A DNA stretch of 53,296 nucleotides from SBBG01 sp033717875 (GTDB taxonomy: Bacteria; Pseudomonadota; Gammaproteobacteria; Ga0077554; Ga007554). Shown here one piece after another: positions 1 to 7,204 of this stretch; the first letter of the stretch is position 1, and every line of letters begins with the position of its first letter. Position numbers and translations under genes: made by a program. The notes under the pieces were generated by a model. It was not told the origin of the DNA. It ran no database searches and worked only from the letters and a program-made list of their open reading frames with translations. The stretch covers positions 1-53,296 of the forward strand of contig JADDKJ010000023.1 of the NCBI GenBank assembly GCA_033717875.1, read 5' to 3'.

Positions 1-88
1 TCGCGTCATCCAGCGCCGGGCATACGGGATCAGAGATGAGGAATATCTGAGACTCAAAATTCTCACTTGCATGCTCCCGGCTATATGA
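1..88 (+). CDS. ISL3-type transposase, C-terminal end only (partial)
   Basis: An open frame enters from the left edge and stops at the TGA at 86-88. Its last residues include RVIQRRAYGIRDEEYLRL and end in TCMLPAI, which I recognise as the typical C-terminus of ISL3-family (DDE_Tnp_ISL3) transposases. Only about 28 residues are visible, so none of the catalytic Asp/Glu residues can be seen. It runs toward yajQ and is followed by what looks like the terminal inverted repeat of the element (about 104-127). The family call rests on the tail alone. Confidence 0.72.
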   Translation, partial: RVIQRRAYGIRDEEYLRLKILTCMLPAI

Positions 89-103
89 ATTTCGTGCAAA
101 ATG

Positions 104-127
104 ACCCACACGATTTCCTGAAGACCC
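104..127. repeat. Probable right terminal inverted repeat of the ISL3-type element
   Basis: Downstream of the transposase stop the sequence runs into a block ending CCTGAAGACCC. Read on the other strand it begins GGGTCTTCAGG, the kind of GG-initiated terminus usual for ISL3 elements. The other end lies outside the window, so the repeat cannot be confirmed by pairing. It ends only 9 bases before the yajQ start codon. Confidence 0.5.
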
Positions 128-136
128 TGAATTTAT

Positions 137-619
137 ATGCCGTCGTTCGATGTGGTATCGGAAGTCAACATGCAGGAAGTCCGCAATGCGGTGGATCAGG
201 CCAACCGCGAGATCTCGACGCGTTTCGATTTCAAGGGCTCCGACGCCCGAGTCGAACAAACGGAAGACACGCTGACGCTGCACGCCAGCAGCGAGTTCCA
301 GGTCGATCAGGTGATGGATATCCTGCTCAACAAACTGGCCAAGCGCGGTGTCGATATCGCTTGTCTGGACAAGGGCAAGATGGAAGTCGCGGGCGCCAAG
401 GCGCGTCAGGCGGTCACCCTGCGCCAGGGCATCAATGCCGAATTGGCGAAGAAGATCGTGAAACTCATCAAGGATAGCAAGATCAAAGTACAGGTATCCA
501 TCCAGGGCGAGCAGGTGCGTGTCAGCGGCAAGAAACGCGATGATTTGCAGGAAACCATCGCGCTATTGCGCCAAACCAAACTTGATCTGCCCTTACAATA
601 CACCAATTTCCGTGACTGA
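137..619 (+). CDS. yajQ: YajQ family nucleotide-binding protein
   Basis: The 160-residue product starts MPSFDVVSEVN and ends LPLQYTNFRD. Both ends are hallmarks of the YajQ family, and the length matches the usual 160-165 residues. The family folds into two ferredoxin-like halves; some members bind cyclic di-GMP and act as cytosolic effectors, and E. coli YajQ binds nucleotides or RNA. A link to the c-di-GMP-responsive cellulose operon at 19-27 kb would be pure inference. There is no clear Shine-Dalgarno: an insertion-sequence end lies 9 bases upstream, so the native leader may have been displaced. The stop is 7 bases before the disulfide isomerase gene, suggesting cotranscription. Confidence 0.93.
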   Translation: MPSFDVVSEVNMQEVRNAVDQANREISTRFDFKGSDARVEQTEDTLTLHASSEFQVDQVMDILLNKLAKRGVDIACLDKGKMEVAGAKARQAVTLRQGINAELAKKIVKLIKDSKIKVQVSIQGEQVRVSGKKRDDLQETIALLRQTKLDLPLQYTNFRD

Positions 620-626
620 GATTTCA

Positions 627-1358
627 ATGAAAAAATTATGTTTGATTGTGCTGTTGGGGTTGTTCGGCGTTCAGGCTGTGATGGCCGATGATGCCGATAC
701 GGCCGACATCAGGAAAGCGCTGGAGACCTTATCGCCCGGCGCCAAGCCCGACAGCATCGCGCCGTCTTCGATTCCCGGCTTGTATGAAGTGGTGGTCGGC
801 GCGGATGTGCTGTATGTGACGAAAAACGGCCGTTATCTGTTGCATGGTGACATGCTCGACCTGCAAACGAAAAAGAATCTGACGGAAGACAAACGCACCG
901 CGGGACGCCTCAAGCTCGTCAACGCCATGCCAGAGGACAAGATGGTTGTGTTCGCGCCCAAGAAGGTGAAACACACCATAACCGTCTTTACCGACATCGA
1001 CTGCCCCTATTGCCGCAAGATGCACGCGGAAATGGCGGAGCTGAACCGGGCGGGCATCAAGGTGCGCTACCTGCTATATCCTCGCGCCGGCCTCAATTCC
1101 GAATCCTACCAGAAGGCGGTCTCCGTCTGGTGCGCTAAGGATCACAGGGCCGCGCTGACCAAGGCCAAGGCCACCGGCGACATCGAGCGCAAGAATTGCG
1201 CCAACCCGGTTCAGGAACACATGGCGCTGGCCGATAAAGTGGGCGTGAGCGGCACGCCTACCTTGGTGCTGGAAGATGGCACGGCGGTGCCTGGATATGT
1301 CCCGGCGCCACGCCTTGCGGCGTTGCTGGAAGGGAACGGCAAGGGCAAGGCGAACTGA
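627..1358 (+). CDS. dsbC: DsbC-family periplasmic thiol:disulfide interchange protein
   Basis: The 243-residue product has a signal peptide (MKKLCLIVLLGLFGVQAVMA, cleavage near 20), an N-terminal DsbC dimerisation-type region (about 25-100) and a thioredoxin-fold domain with the active site CPYC at C126/C129 in the context FTDIDCPYCRK. The cis-proline loop is GVSGTPTLVL. In the family, DsbC isomerises wrong disulfides in the periplasm and is kept reduced by DsbD. Start: ATG 627 immediately precedes the signal peptide. A longer in-frame start at 519 would run through the end of yajQ and is rejected. It lies 7 bases after yajQ. Confidence 0.9.
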   Translation: MKKLCLIVLLGLFGVQAVMADDADTADIRKALETLSPGAKPDSIAPSSIPGLYEVVVGADVLYVTKNGRYLLHGDMLDLQTKKNLTEDKRTAGRLKLVNAMPEDKMVVFAPKKVKHTITVFTDIDCPYCRKMHAEMAELNRAGIKVRYLLYPRAGLNSESYQKAVSVWCAKDHRAALTKAKATGDIERKNCANPVQEHMALADKVGVSGTPTLVLEDGTAVPGYVPAPRLAALLEGNGKGKAN

Positions 1359-1383
1359 CGTAATCGAAAGCAATCAACAATGG

Positions 1384-1878
1384 ATGGATTCTATGGACGA
1401 ACAAGAAAAATTTGACATACTCCGTTCTTCTCCCTTCGCTGTCGAGTTGACGGACGGACAGTGCAGGGAATTGGCGCGAGTCATCGAGGTTCGGAAGTTG
1501 AAGGATGGCGAAGTGCTGATCCAGGATGGGCGTAGCGACAACAGTCTGCACGTCGTGATCAGCGGCATGCTGGCCGTGGTGAAGGAGAGCGGCGCTGGCG
1601 AGACCACCACGCTGCACATCATCAAGATCGGCGATCTGGCCGGTGCGATGGGCTTTATCGACGGCCTGGAGCACAGCGCCACGCTGAGTTCCATCGGCGA
1701 TTCCGAGGTGTTCACCTTGCAGCGCGACGCCTTCGAATCGTTGCTGCACAAAGATCCCGCGCTGGTCTATCGCGTCATGCGGTCCATCGTCCGCTCGGTG
1801 CACGCCATTATCCGGCGCATGAACAATCAGTATGTCGAGTTGACCAACTACATCAGCAAGCAGCATGGGCGGTATTAG
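1384..1878 (+). CDS. Cyclic nucleotide-binding domain protein (no DNA-binding domain)
   Basis: A 164-residue protein consisting mainly of one cNMP-binding beta-roll: the region ELTDGQCRELARVIEVRKLKDGE is followed by the glycine-rich turns of the Crp/PKA fold (ISGMLAVVKESG, KIGDLAGAMGFIDGLEHSAT). After about residue 125 there is one helical stretch (ALVYRVMRSIVRSVHAIIRRMN) and no recognisable winged helix, so it is unlikely to be a complete Crp-type regulator. The family senses cyclic nucleotides or binds partner proteins; ligand and target here are unknown. ATG 1384 was chosen; ATG 1393, three codons later, is equally possible. It begins 25 bases after the dsbC stop. Confidence 0.8.
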   Translation: MDSMDEQEKFDILRSSPFAVELTDGQCRELARVIEVRKLKDGEVLIQDGRSDNSLHVVISGMLAVVKESGAGETTTLHIIKIGDLAGAMGFIDGLEHSATLSSIGDSEVFTLQRDAFESLLHKDPALVYRVMRSIVRSVHAIIRRMNNQYVELTNYISKQHGRY

Positions 1879-1924
1879 CGGTTGTTCGAGCCGGGCACCG
1901 CTCGGTTGTGTGCTTCGCGCGCTT

Positions 1925-1958
1925 GGTGGGTTACGCAAAAAACGCTAACCCACCCTAC
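1925..1958. repeat. Palindromic intergenic repeat (GGTGGGTTA ... TAACCCACC)
   Basis: Nine-base perfect arms (1925-1933 and 1946-1954) surround an A-rich loop, followed by CTAC. It belongs to the same dispersed family as the repeats near 4768, 8726, 12171 and 45916. It sits between the cyclic-nucleotide-binding gene and prfB and may also act as a weak transcription barrier. Confidence 0.6.
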
Positions 1959-2002
1959 CTCGAATTTAGTAGAATCCCGCTTTTTGGTGAAGCAGACTAC
2001 CC

Positions 2003-3101
2003 ATGCTCGAAATCAATCTGGTTGTGAGACGCATCAAGGACATGCAGGGGCGCTCCGATGCCCTGAGGGGGTATCTTTGACTATGATACCAAGAGCGAAC
2101 GCCTGACCGAAGTCGAGCGCGAGCTCGAAAATCCCGCCATCTGGAATACTCCCGAACGCGCTCAGGAATTGGGCCGCGAGCGCGCGCAGTTGCAGCAGAC
2201 GGTTAGCACGCTGTCGGAACTGGGCGGGCGCCTGGCCGATGCCGAGGCGCTGCTGGAAATGGCGGCCGAAGAGGACGATCAGGCCAGCGTCGATGCCGTG
2301 GTCGCCGATCTCGATGCCTTGGAGAAGAAGCTGGCCGATCTGGAATTCCGCCGCATGTTTTCCGGCGAGACGGATCACAACAACGCCTTTCTCGACATTC
2401 AGTCCGGATCCGGCGGCACCGAGGCGCAGGACTGGGCCAATATGCTGTTGCGCATGTACCTGCGCTGGGGCGAGCGCCGCGGCTTCGTCACCGAGCTGGT
2501 CGAGGTGTCGCCTGGCGAAGTGGCGGGCATCAAGAGCGCCACCATCCGCTTCGAGGGCGAATACGCCTATGGCTGGCTGCGCACCGAGACCGGCGTGCAC
2601 CGACTGGTGCGCAAATCGCCGTTCGATTCCGGCAACCGCCGCCACACCTCGTTCGCCGCGGTATTCGTCTCGCCCGAGATCGACGACAGCATCGAGATCG
2701 ACATCAACCCCGCCGATCTCAAGGTCGACACCTATCGCGCGTCGGGCGCGGGCGGGCAGCACGTCAACCGTACCGAATCGGCGATCCGCATCACCCACGT
2801 GCCCAGCGGCATCGTCGTGGCTTGCCAGAGCGACCGCTCGCAGCACAAGAACCGTTCCACGGCCATGAAGATGTTGCAGGCCAAGCTGTACGAGATGGAA
2901 ATGCAGAAGCGTCGGGCCAGCCAGCAGACGCTGGAGGACAGCAAGGCCGACATCGGCTGGGGTAGCCAGATCCGCTCCTACGTGCTCGATCAGGCGCGCA
3001 TCAAGGATCTGCGCACCGGCGTGGAGACGGGCAATACCCAGGCGGTGCTGGATGGCGATCTGGACGATTTTATCGAGGCCAGCTTGAAGAGCGGGTTATG
3101 A
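2003..3101 (+). CDS. prfB: Peptide chain release factor 2, with programmed +1 frameshift
   Basis: Translation starts at ATG 2003 and reads 25 codons to an in-frame TGA at 2078-2080 in the context AGGGGGTATCTTTGAC, the classic RF2 autoregulatory site. Skipping T2078 continues at GAC 2079 to the stop at 3101, giving 365 residues, the length of E. coli RF2. RF2 recognises UGA/UAA (SPF motif within KSPFDSG) and triggers peptidyl-tRNA hydrolysis through the GGQ loop (GAGGQHVNRTES). When RF2 is scarce, ribosomes pause at the UGA and shift, so RF2 controls its own level. The AGGGGG just upstream is the internal Shine-Dalgarno that stimulates the shift. lysS follows, as in E. coli. Confidence 0.97.
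2061..2082 (+). promoter_or_regulatory. prfB +1 programmed frameshift site
   Basis: The internal Shine-Dalgarno-like AGGGGG, slippery CTT codon, TGA stop and following C (context AGGGGGTATCTTTGAC) match the established RF2 recoding signal base for base. The TGA occupies 2078-2080, and the downstream frame resumes at 2079. Confidence 0.96.
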
Positions 3102-3112
3102 ATATGAAATAA

Positions 3113-3190
3113 CGAGTGGTGAGGATCGAGTGGCGAGGGCTGAGTTTTTTACTCGCTACTTTCTACTCGCTACTCGATCCTCACCACTCG
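3113..3190. repeat. Long perfect inverted repeat between prfB and lysS
   Basis: The 19-base arms CGAGTGGTGAGGATCGAGT (3113-3131) and its exact reverse complement (3172-3190) flank a 40-base centre. The centre contains TTTTTT and two further ACTCGCTACT-type copies. It fills almost the whole gap, ending 17 bases before the lysS start, so the hairpin would form just upstream of the lysS ribosome-binding region. It could be a processing or attenuation structure, or a small repeat insertion. Confidence 0.8.
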
Positions 3191-3207
3191 GAATCGGAAT
3201 TTGAAAC

Positions 3208-4713
3208 ATGACCGACCAAGACCAAATACAAGACGAAAACCAGCTCATCGCCCAGCGCCGCGCCAAGCTCGCCGCGTTGCGTGAAAGAGGCATCGCCTAT
3301 CCCACCGATTTCCGGCGCAATGTCGTCGCCGGTGAGCTGCATGCCAAATACGGCGAGAAGGACAACGACTTTTTCGATGCCCAGCCGGTGCGCGTCAAGG
3401 TGGCCGGGCGCATGATGGCCAAGCGCATCATGGGCAAGGCGAGCTTCACCCAATTGCAGGACATGTCCGGCCGCATTCAATTGTTTCTTCAGCGCGATGC
3501 TCTGCCGGAGGGGATGTACGAGGAATTCAAGGCGTGGGATGTCGGCGATATCGTCGGCGCCGAAGGTGTGCTGTTCCGTACCAAGACCGGCGAATTGTCC
3601 GTCAAGGTGGAGGACATCCGCCTGCTCACCAAGGCGCTGCGCCCGCTGCCGGAAAAATTCCATGGCCTGGCCGATCAGGAGACGCGCTACCGCCAGCGTT
3701 ATCTCGATCTGATTGCCAACGAGGTATCGCGCAACACTTTCCGCATGCGCACCGCGATCGTCGATTACATTCGTGGCTTTCTCAACGAGCGCGGTTTTCT
3801 AGAAGTGGAAACGCCGATGATGCAGGTGATTCCGGGCGGCGCCACGGCCCGGCCGTTCATCACCCACCACCACGCCCTGGATATGCAGTTGTTTCTGCGC
3901 ATCGCGCCCGAGCTGTATCTGAAACGCCTGATCGTGGGCGGTTTCGAGAAGGTGTATGAGATCAACCGCAATTTCCGCAACGAAGGGCTGTCGACGCGCC
4001 ACAATCCTGAATTCACCATGCTCGAATTCTACGAGGCCTATGCCGATTACCGCGATCTGATGGATCTCACCGAGGCGCTGCTGCGTGGTATGGCGCAAAC
4101 GCTGCTTGGCACGGCGCTGATCAACTATCAGGGCGAGCAATATGATTTCGGCAAACCCTTTATACGCATGACCTTGAAGGAATCGATCCTGCACTTCAAC
4201 CCGGACATGACGCCCGCCGAGCTCGAAGATATAGGGCAGGCGCGAGCCGTGGCCGAGCGGCTCAAAATCCCGCTCAAGGACAGCTACGGACTGGGCAAGG
4301 TGCAGGTGGAGATCTTCGAGAAGACCGTCGAGCATCGCCTCAAGGACCCGACCTTCATCACCGCCTATCCCACCGAGGTTTCACCGTTGGCGCGGCGCAA
4401 TGACGAAGATCCTTTCATCACCGACCGCTTCGAGTTCTTCGTCGGCGGCCGCGAAATCGCCAACGGCTTCTCGGAGTTGAACGATCCCGAAGACCAGGCC
4501 GAGCGCTTCCGCAAGCAGGTGCAGGAAAAAGAGGCGGGCGACGAAGAAGCCATGCACTTTGACGCCGACTACATCTGTGCCCTGGAGCACGGCATGCCGC
4601 CCACCGCCGGCGAGGGTATCGGCATTGATAGATTGATTATGCTGTTTACCGACGCGCCGTCGATCCGGGATGTGCTGTTGTTTCCACACATGCGGCCGGA
4701 GCGGGTGGGCTGA
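3208..4713 (+). CDS. lysS: Lysyl-tRNA synthetase (class II)
   Basis: The 501-residue product charges tRNA-Lys in the cytosol. The N-terminal OB-fold anticodon-binding domain (about 60-160, VKVAGRMMAKRIMGKASF) is followed by a class II catalytic core: motif 2 around EINRNFRNEG and HNPEFTMLEFYEAY, and motif 3 GIGIDRLIMLFTD near the end. The length agrees with the 500-510 residues usual for bacterial LysRS II. Start ATG 3208 (MTDQDQIQDENQLIAQRRAK) fits the family N-terminus; its Shine-Dalgarno is weak. It pairs with prfB, a common gammaproteobacterial order. Confidence 0.97.
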   Translation: MTDQDQIQDENQLIAQRRAKLAALRERGIAYPTDFRRNVVAGELHAKYGEKDNDFFDAQPVRVKVAGRMMAKRIMGKASFTQLQDMSGRIQLFLQRDALPEGMYEEFKAWDVGDIVGAEGVLFRTKTGELSVKVEDIRLLTKALRPLPEKFHGLADQETRYRQRYLDLIANEVSRNTFRMRTAIVDYIRGFLNERGFLEVETPMMQVIPGGATARPFITHHHALDMQLFLRIAPELYLKRLIVGGFEKVYEINRNFRNEGLSTRHNPEFTMLEFYEAYADYRDLMDLTEALLRGMAQTLLGTALINYQGEQYDFGKPFIRMTLKESILHFNPDMTPAELEDIGQARAVAERLKIPLKDSYGLGKVQVEIFEKTVEHRLKDPTFITAYPTEVSPLARRNDEDPFITDRFEFFVGGREIANGFSELNDPEDQAERFRKQVQEKEAGDEEAMHFDADYICALEHGMPPTAGEGIGIDRLIMLFTDAPSIRDVLLFPHMRPERVG

Positions 4714-4767
4714 TCCTGCTCGGCGTTGTTAGTAAATCGATACACTGTCCATCATCGATCCCAATCG

Positions 4768-4893
4768 ATGTAGGGCGGGTTAGGCGCGCTTTTGGCGCCG
4801 TAACCCGCCAGCCGTGCCGTCAGGCACTCGTCAAAAAACACGTTGTGTGCTGTGCACGTTTGGCGGGTTACGCTACGCTAACCCGCCCTACAT
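4768..4893. repeat. Large palindromic repeat with 16-base perfect arms
   Basis: Outer arms ATGTAGGGCGGGTTAG (4768-4783) and CTAACCCGCCCTACAT (4878-4893) are exact reverse complements. Inside are GGCGCGCTTTTGGCGCC and a second half-copy GGCGGGTTACGCTACG, so it looks like two repeat units facing each other. It lies between the convergent lysS and barrel genes and abuts the barrel gene's stop codon at 4894, so it may serve as a two-way terminator. Confidence 0.75.
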
Positions 4894-5901
4894 CTAAAAT
4901 CGATACGCCGCTTCCATCATCAATCCCAGTGATTCCCAGTTGACGACGTTGAGTCGGGTTTCGAGGATGTCGCCGTCGGCAAGGTAGACCGTATCGGTTC
5001 CGGGTCTGGCGCGCCAATTACGGTGTTCCGCTGTGATGTTGAGCCGCCATTTCGGGGTGAGCGCGTAGGTCCCGCCCACTGTCACCGTGTAGCCGCGGGC
5101 GCGGGCGCTGTGCCTGAAGCTGACTGGATGGGCCAAGTCCGGGCGCAGATTCCAGTTGGCTTTGGCATCGTACTCCGCCCAGTGGTATGCGATGTTGGCG
5201 ATCACCGACAGCTTGGTGTCGACCGGAAGCAGGGCGTCGACGCCCAGCCATGGGCCCTTCCATTCGGCGTTGTACGAGGAATCAAGGCCGGAGAAGGGGC
5301 CGAGCGGCGGCCAGGTCTGGTAGCCGTCGGTCATGGTCAGGTTTTGCCGGTGCAGCGAGTAACCCGCCAGCGGGGTGAGGTAAATAAATTTGCCGACGCT
5401 CTTGTCGTAGAGCCGGAAGGTGCGGCCGACGCCCAGATTGGCGTCGAGCACGTCGCCGCCGCCTTTGTTGTTGGAGCGTGAAAACTCCAGGGTGCGGTTG
5501 TCGCCGAGGTAATCCGAGTCCTGATTCTCGCCTGTGACGATCTTGCCGTAGGCCGCCGCGCCACGCACTACCCAGTCGTCCTTCCAGGTGATTTTTCCGC
5601 CCGCCCGCACCTGGGCGATGTCCAGGCTTTCCCATGTCAGGTCGGAGAGGATATTGGGGTTTGTCCCGGCGGAGTTTCCGGCGATGTTCCAGTTCACGCC
5701 GTCCCGGCGGTAGCCCGCACCCAGCGTGCCCTCGACACGCGTGTCGGGGACCGAGGCCAATGCCGGCAGCCCCGCCGCCAATCCGATCAGCAAGGCGTTC
5801 TTCAGGTCTTCCGTCAGCAGATCCGCGTGTGCGGCGGGTATGGCGGCGATGGCGAGCGCCGCCAGCCAGGCAGCGGGCTTGTGGCGGGTTTTCGTTTCCA
5901 T
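4894..5901 (-). CDS. Outer-membrane beta-barrel protein (omptin/Pom-like architecture)
   Basis: About 335 residues with a signal peptide (METKTRHKPAAWLAALAIAAIPAAHA) and then alternating amphipathic strands ending in the C-terminal aromatic signature MMEAAYRF, as in proteins inserted by the Bam complex. Repeated aromatic strands (LSVIANIAYHWAEYDAKANW, YTVTVGGTYALTPKWRLNI) resemble the omptin-fold family that includes the Protochlamydia outer-membrane protein domain. I see no clear omptin protease Asp/His set, so activity is unknown. ATG 5901 is preferred over ATG 5916 because AAGGA lies just upstream and the signal peptide begins there. It is divergent from the unknown gene at 6069. Confidence 0.75.
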   Translation of the reverse strand: METKTRHKPAAWLAALAIAAIPAAHADLLTEDLKNALLIGLAAGLPALASVPDTRVEGTLGAGYRRDGVNWNIAGNSAGTNPNILSDLTWESLDIAQVRAGGKITWKDDWVVRGAAAYGKIVTGENQDSDYLGDNRTLEFSRSNNKGGGDVLDANLGVGRTFRLYDKSVGKFIYLTPLAGYSLHRQNLTMTDGYQTWPPLGPFSGLDSSYNAEWKGPWLGVDALLPVDTKLSVIANIAYHWAEYDAKANWNLRPDLAHPVSFRHSARARGYTVTVGGTYALTPKWRLNITAEHRNWRARPGTDTVYLADGDILETRLNVVNWESLGLMMEAAYRF

Positions 5902-6068
5902 CTTATCCTTGTCCATTGTCTCAGTCCGTAATTAGCATCTGCCCCATGGGGCCATCCGAATCCCTGCGGAAGTGGCCTTTTATACCAAATCCACGCTCAA
6001 AACATCGGACAGTTTGCCGATAGCTTTAGTAATCCTGGTGAATTTTCGCCCAGCGAAGGAGGTGAGCA

Positions 6069-6653
6069 ATGGAATCCCTGGTCATCAACCCAACGGCGAC
6101 GGCGCAGTGGCAAGCGCTGGTGATGGAGGCGCAAGCGGCTGCCGGCTGTCGGCTCGATGAGGACATGGAAAGCTACCTGGTGTTTCTGCTGATGCGGTTT
6201 GCTGGTGAACCGGGAGCAGTGAAGAGGATTCTCGCCCTGGATTACCTGCGTGCCATGGATCAGGCGGGGCGTATCCGGCAGGAAGGGTTGCGCGAGGTTG
6301 GAGACGTATGTTTGATCCATGCCGGTTTGTTTCCCCTTCAAGCACAGCGCCGGCGCGTCGCGATCAGTTATTTTGTCGACTTGGGGCGCAGTGCTTATTG
6401 GCAGCTTGCCGGCTATTTGCAAGGTGGTTCGTCAGGCGTTTACGCTCATTTGGCGCACGATTTTGTCCGGCTCATGGATATTTTACAAATCATGCGGACG
6501 ATGAGTGGCCAGCCCTTTCCTCTGGGCCTGACTCATGCCTATGAGCTATGGAATGATACCGGCAGCACTCGCGCCTACGCCGAGCTGTCGGCGGCCACTG
6601 ACGCCTTGCCAGTGAAAGTAGCGCGCCACGATAAAAGCACGCCCTCGCACTAG
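6069..6653 (+). CDS. Conserved-looking protein of unknown function
   Basis: 194 residues preceded by a strong Shine-Dalgarno (AGGAGGTGAGCA before ATG 6069), so it is very probably expressed. I do not recognise the family. It is soluble, with no signal peptide or membrane segment, and looks mostly helical: a central part (VGDVCLIHAGLFPLQAQRRR, VAISYFVDLGRSAYWQLAGY) is followed by VYAHLAHDFVRLMDILQIMR. The TAG stop at 6651-6653 overlaps the left end of a MITE-like inverted repeat, so the native C-terminus may have been replaced by the insertion. Confidence 0.7.
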   Translation: MESLVINPTATAQWQALVMEAQAAAGCRLDEDMESYLVFLLMRFAGEPGAVKRILALDYLRAMDQAGRIRQEGLREVGDVCLIHAGLFPLQAQRRRVAISYFVDLGRSAYWQLAGYLQGGSSGVYAHLAHDFVRLMDILQIMRTMSGQPFPLGLTHAYELWNDTGSTRAYAELSAATDALPVKVARHDKSTPSH

Positions 6654-6830
6654 GGTCTGTTGACATTTACAGAGCTGCTGCGGCTGAGCGGGAAGCTGAA
6701 TCTTCAAGGTGTACTCTTTCCGGGCTCCTCAACATACTGCAAATACGCCTTCGTCGCCCTCTGGTCCGTGCACCTTGAACCTTCAGCTTCCCGCTCACCC
6801 TCGTGACGCTCCGAAATGTCAACAGCCCCT
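6652..6830. mobile_element. MITE-like element with about 63-base terminal inverted repeats
   Basis: The left arm (6652-6714, starting AGGGTCTGTTGACATTT) and right arm (about 6768-6830, reverse complement starting AGGGGCTGTTGACATTT) match at most positions, including an exact shared GAGCGGGAAGCTGAA. The centre is about 53 bases and non-coding. Size, long imperfect inverted repeats and lack of genes fit a miniature inverted-repeat element or a fossil end pair of a larger transposon. No clear target duplication is visible. The left end overlaps the stop codon of the upstream gene. Confidence 0.65.
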
Positions 6831-7018
6831 GACATTTTTGCAACAGTCGAAATATTATTTCGCCCAGGCTCTTGTCAACCGGATTGCCTGGGGGTAATCT
6901 CCCTCGCTGTAACCTTGTATAGCAAGCTGCGCCAGTTTTGCAAAGAGGCCGGCGCCCACAAGCCGGCCGCCAGCCTGGCTTGAAATCTTGTGGCGGCAGA
7001 ATCCGATTCGGTTGAAAT

Positions 7019-7049
7019 CCATGATCGCATCATGATGGTGCGATCATGG
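7019..7049 (+). promoter_or_regulatory. Strong NtrC-binding site upstream of glnA
   Basis: A 13-base-arm palindrome with one mismatch is centred on CGCATCATGATGGTGCG (7026-7042). It fits the NtrC consensus GCACC-N5-GGTGC with one deviation in the left half. Its centre lies about 128 bases upstream of the transcription start predicted from the sigma-54 promoter, the usual enhancer distance. Confidence 0.75.
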
Positions 7050-7054
7050 ATTTT

Positions 7055-7075
7055 TGCGCACCATTAATGAGCGCA
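7055..7075 (+). promoter_or_regulatory. Second, weaker NtrC-like half-site
   Basis: TGCGCACCATTAATGAGCGCA has an excellent left half (GCACC) and a degenerate right half (TGAGC instead of GGTGC), centred about 97 bases before the predicted start. Paired strong and weak NtrC sites are typical of glnA enhancers. Confidence 0.5.
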
Positions 7076-7135
7076 TGAAGGTTAAATTTTGTTGCATTAT
7101 TCAGTAAGATATTGATTTAAAAATAAAAATTTTAA

Positions 7136-7151
7136 TGGCACATTTTGTGCT
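7136..7151 (+). promoter_or_regulatory. Sigma-54 promoter of glnA
   Basis: TGGCACATTTTGTGCT matches the sigma-54 (RpoN) consensus TGGCACG-N4-TTGCA: a perfect -24 TGGCAC and a -12 GTGC at the right spacing. The predicted start near 7162 leaves a leader of about 43 bases before glnA. Confidence 0.85.
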
Positions 7152-7204
7152 ATTTTGGACCAGGTTTATTTTTTAATTGACAGGAACGCCCGAGGGGAAA
7201 TTAA

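Noticed and set aside
1882..2106. A 74-codon open frame across the prfB start
   Set aside because: It reads the repeat at 1925 and the prfB N-terminus in the wrong frame; the RF2 frameshift arrangement explains this stretch fully.
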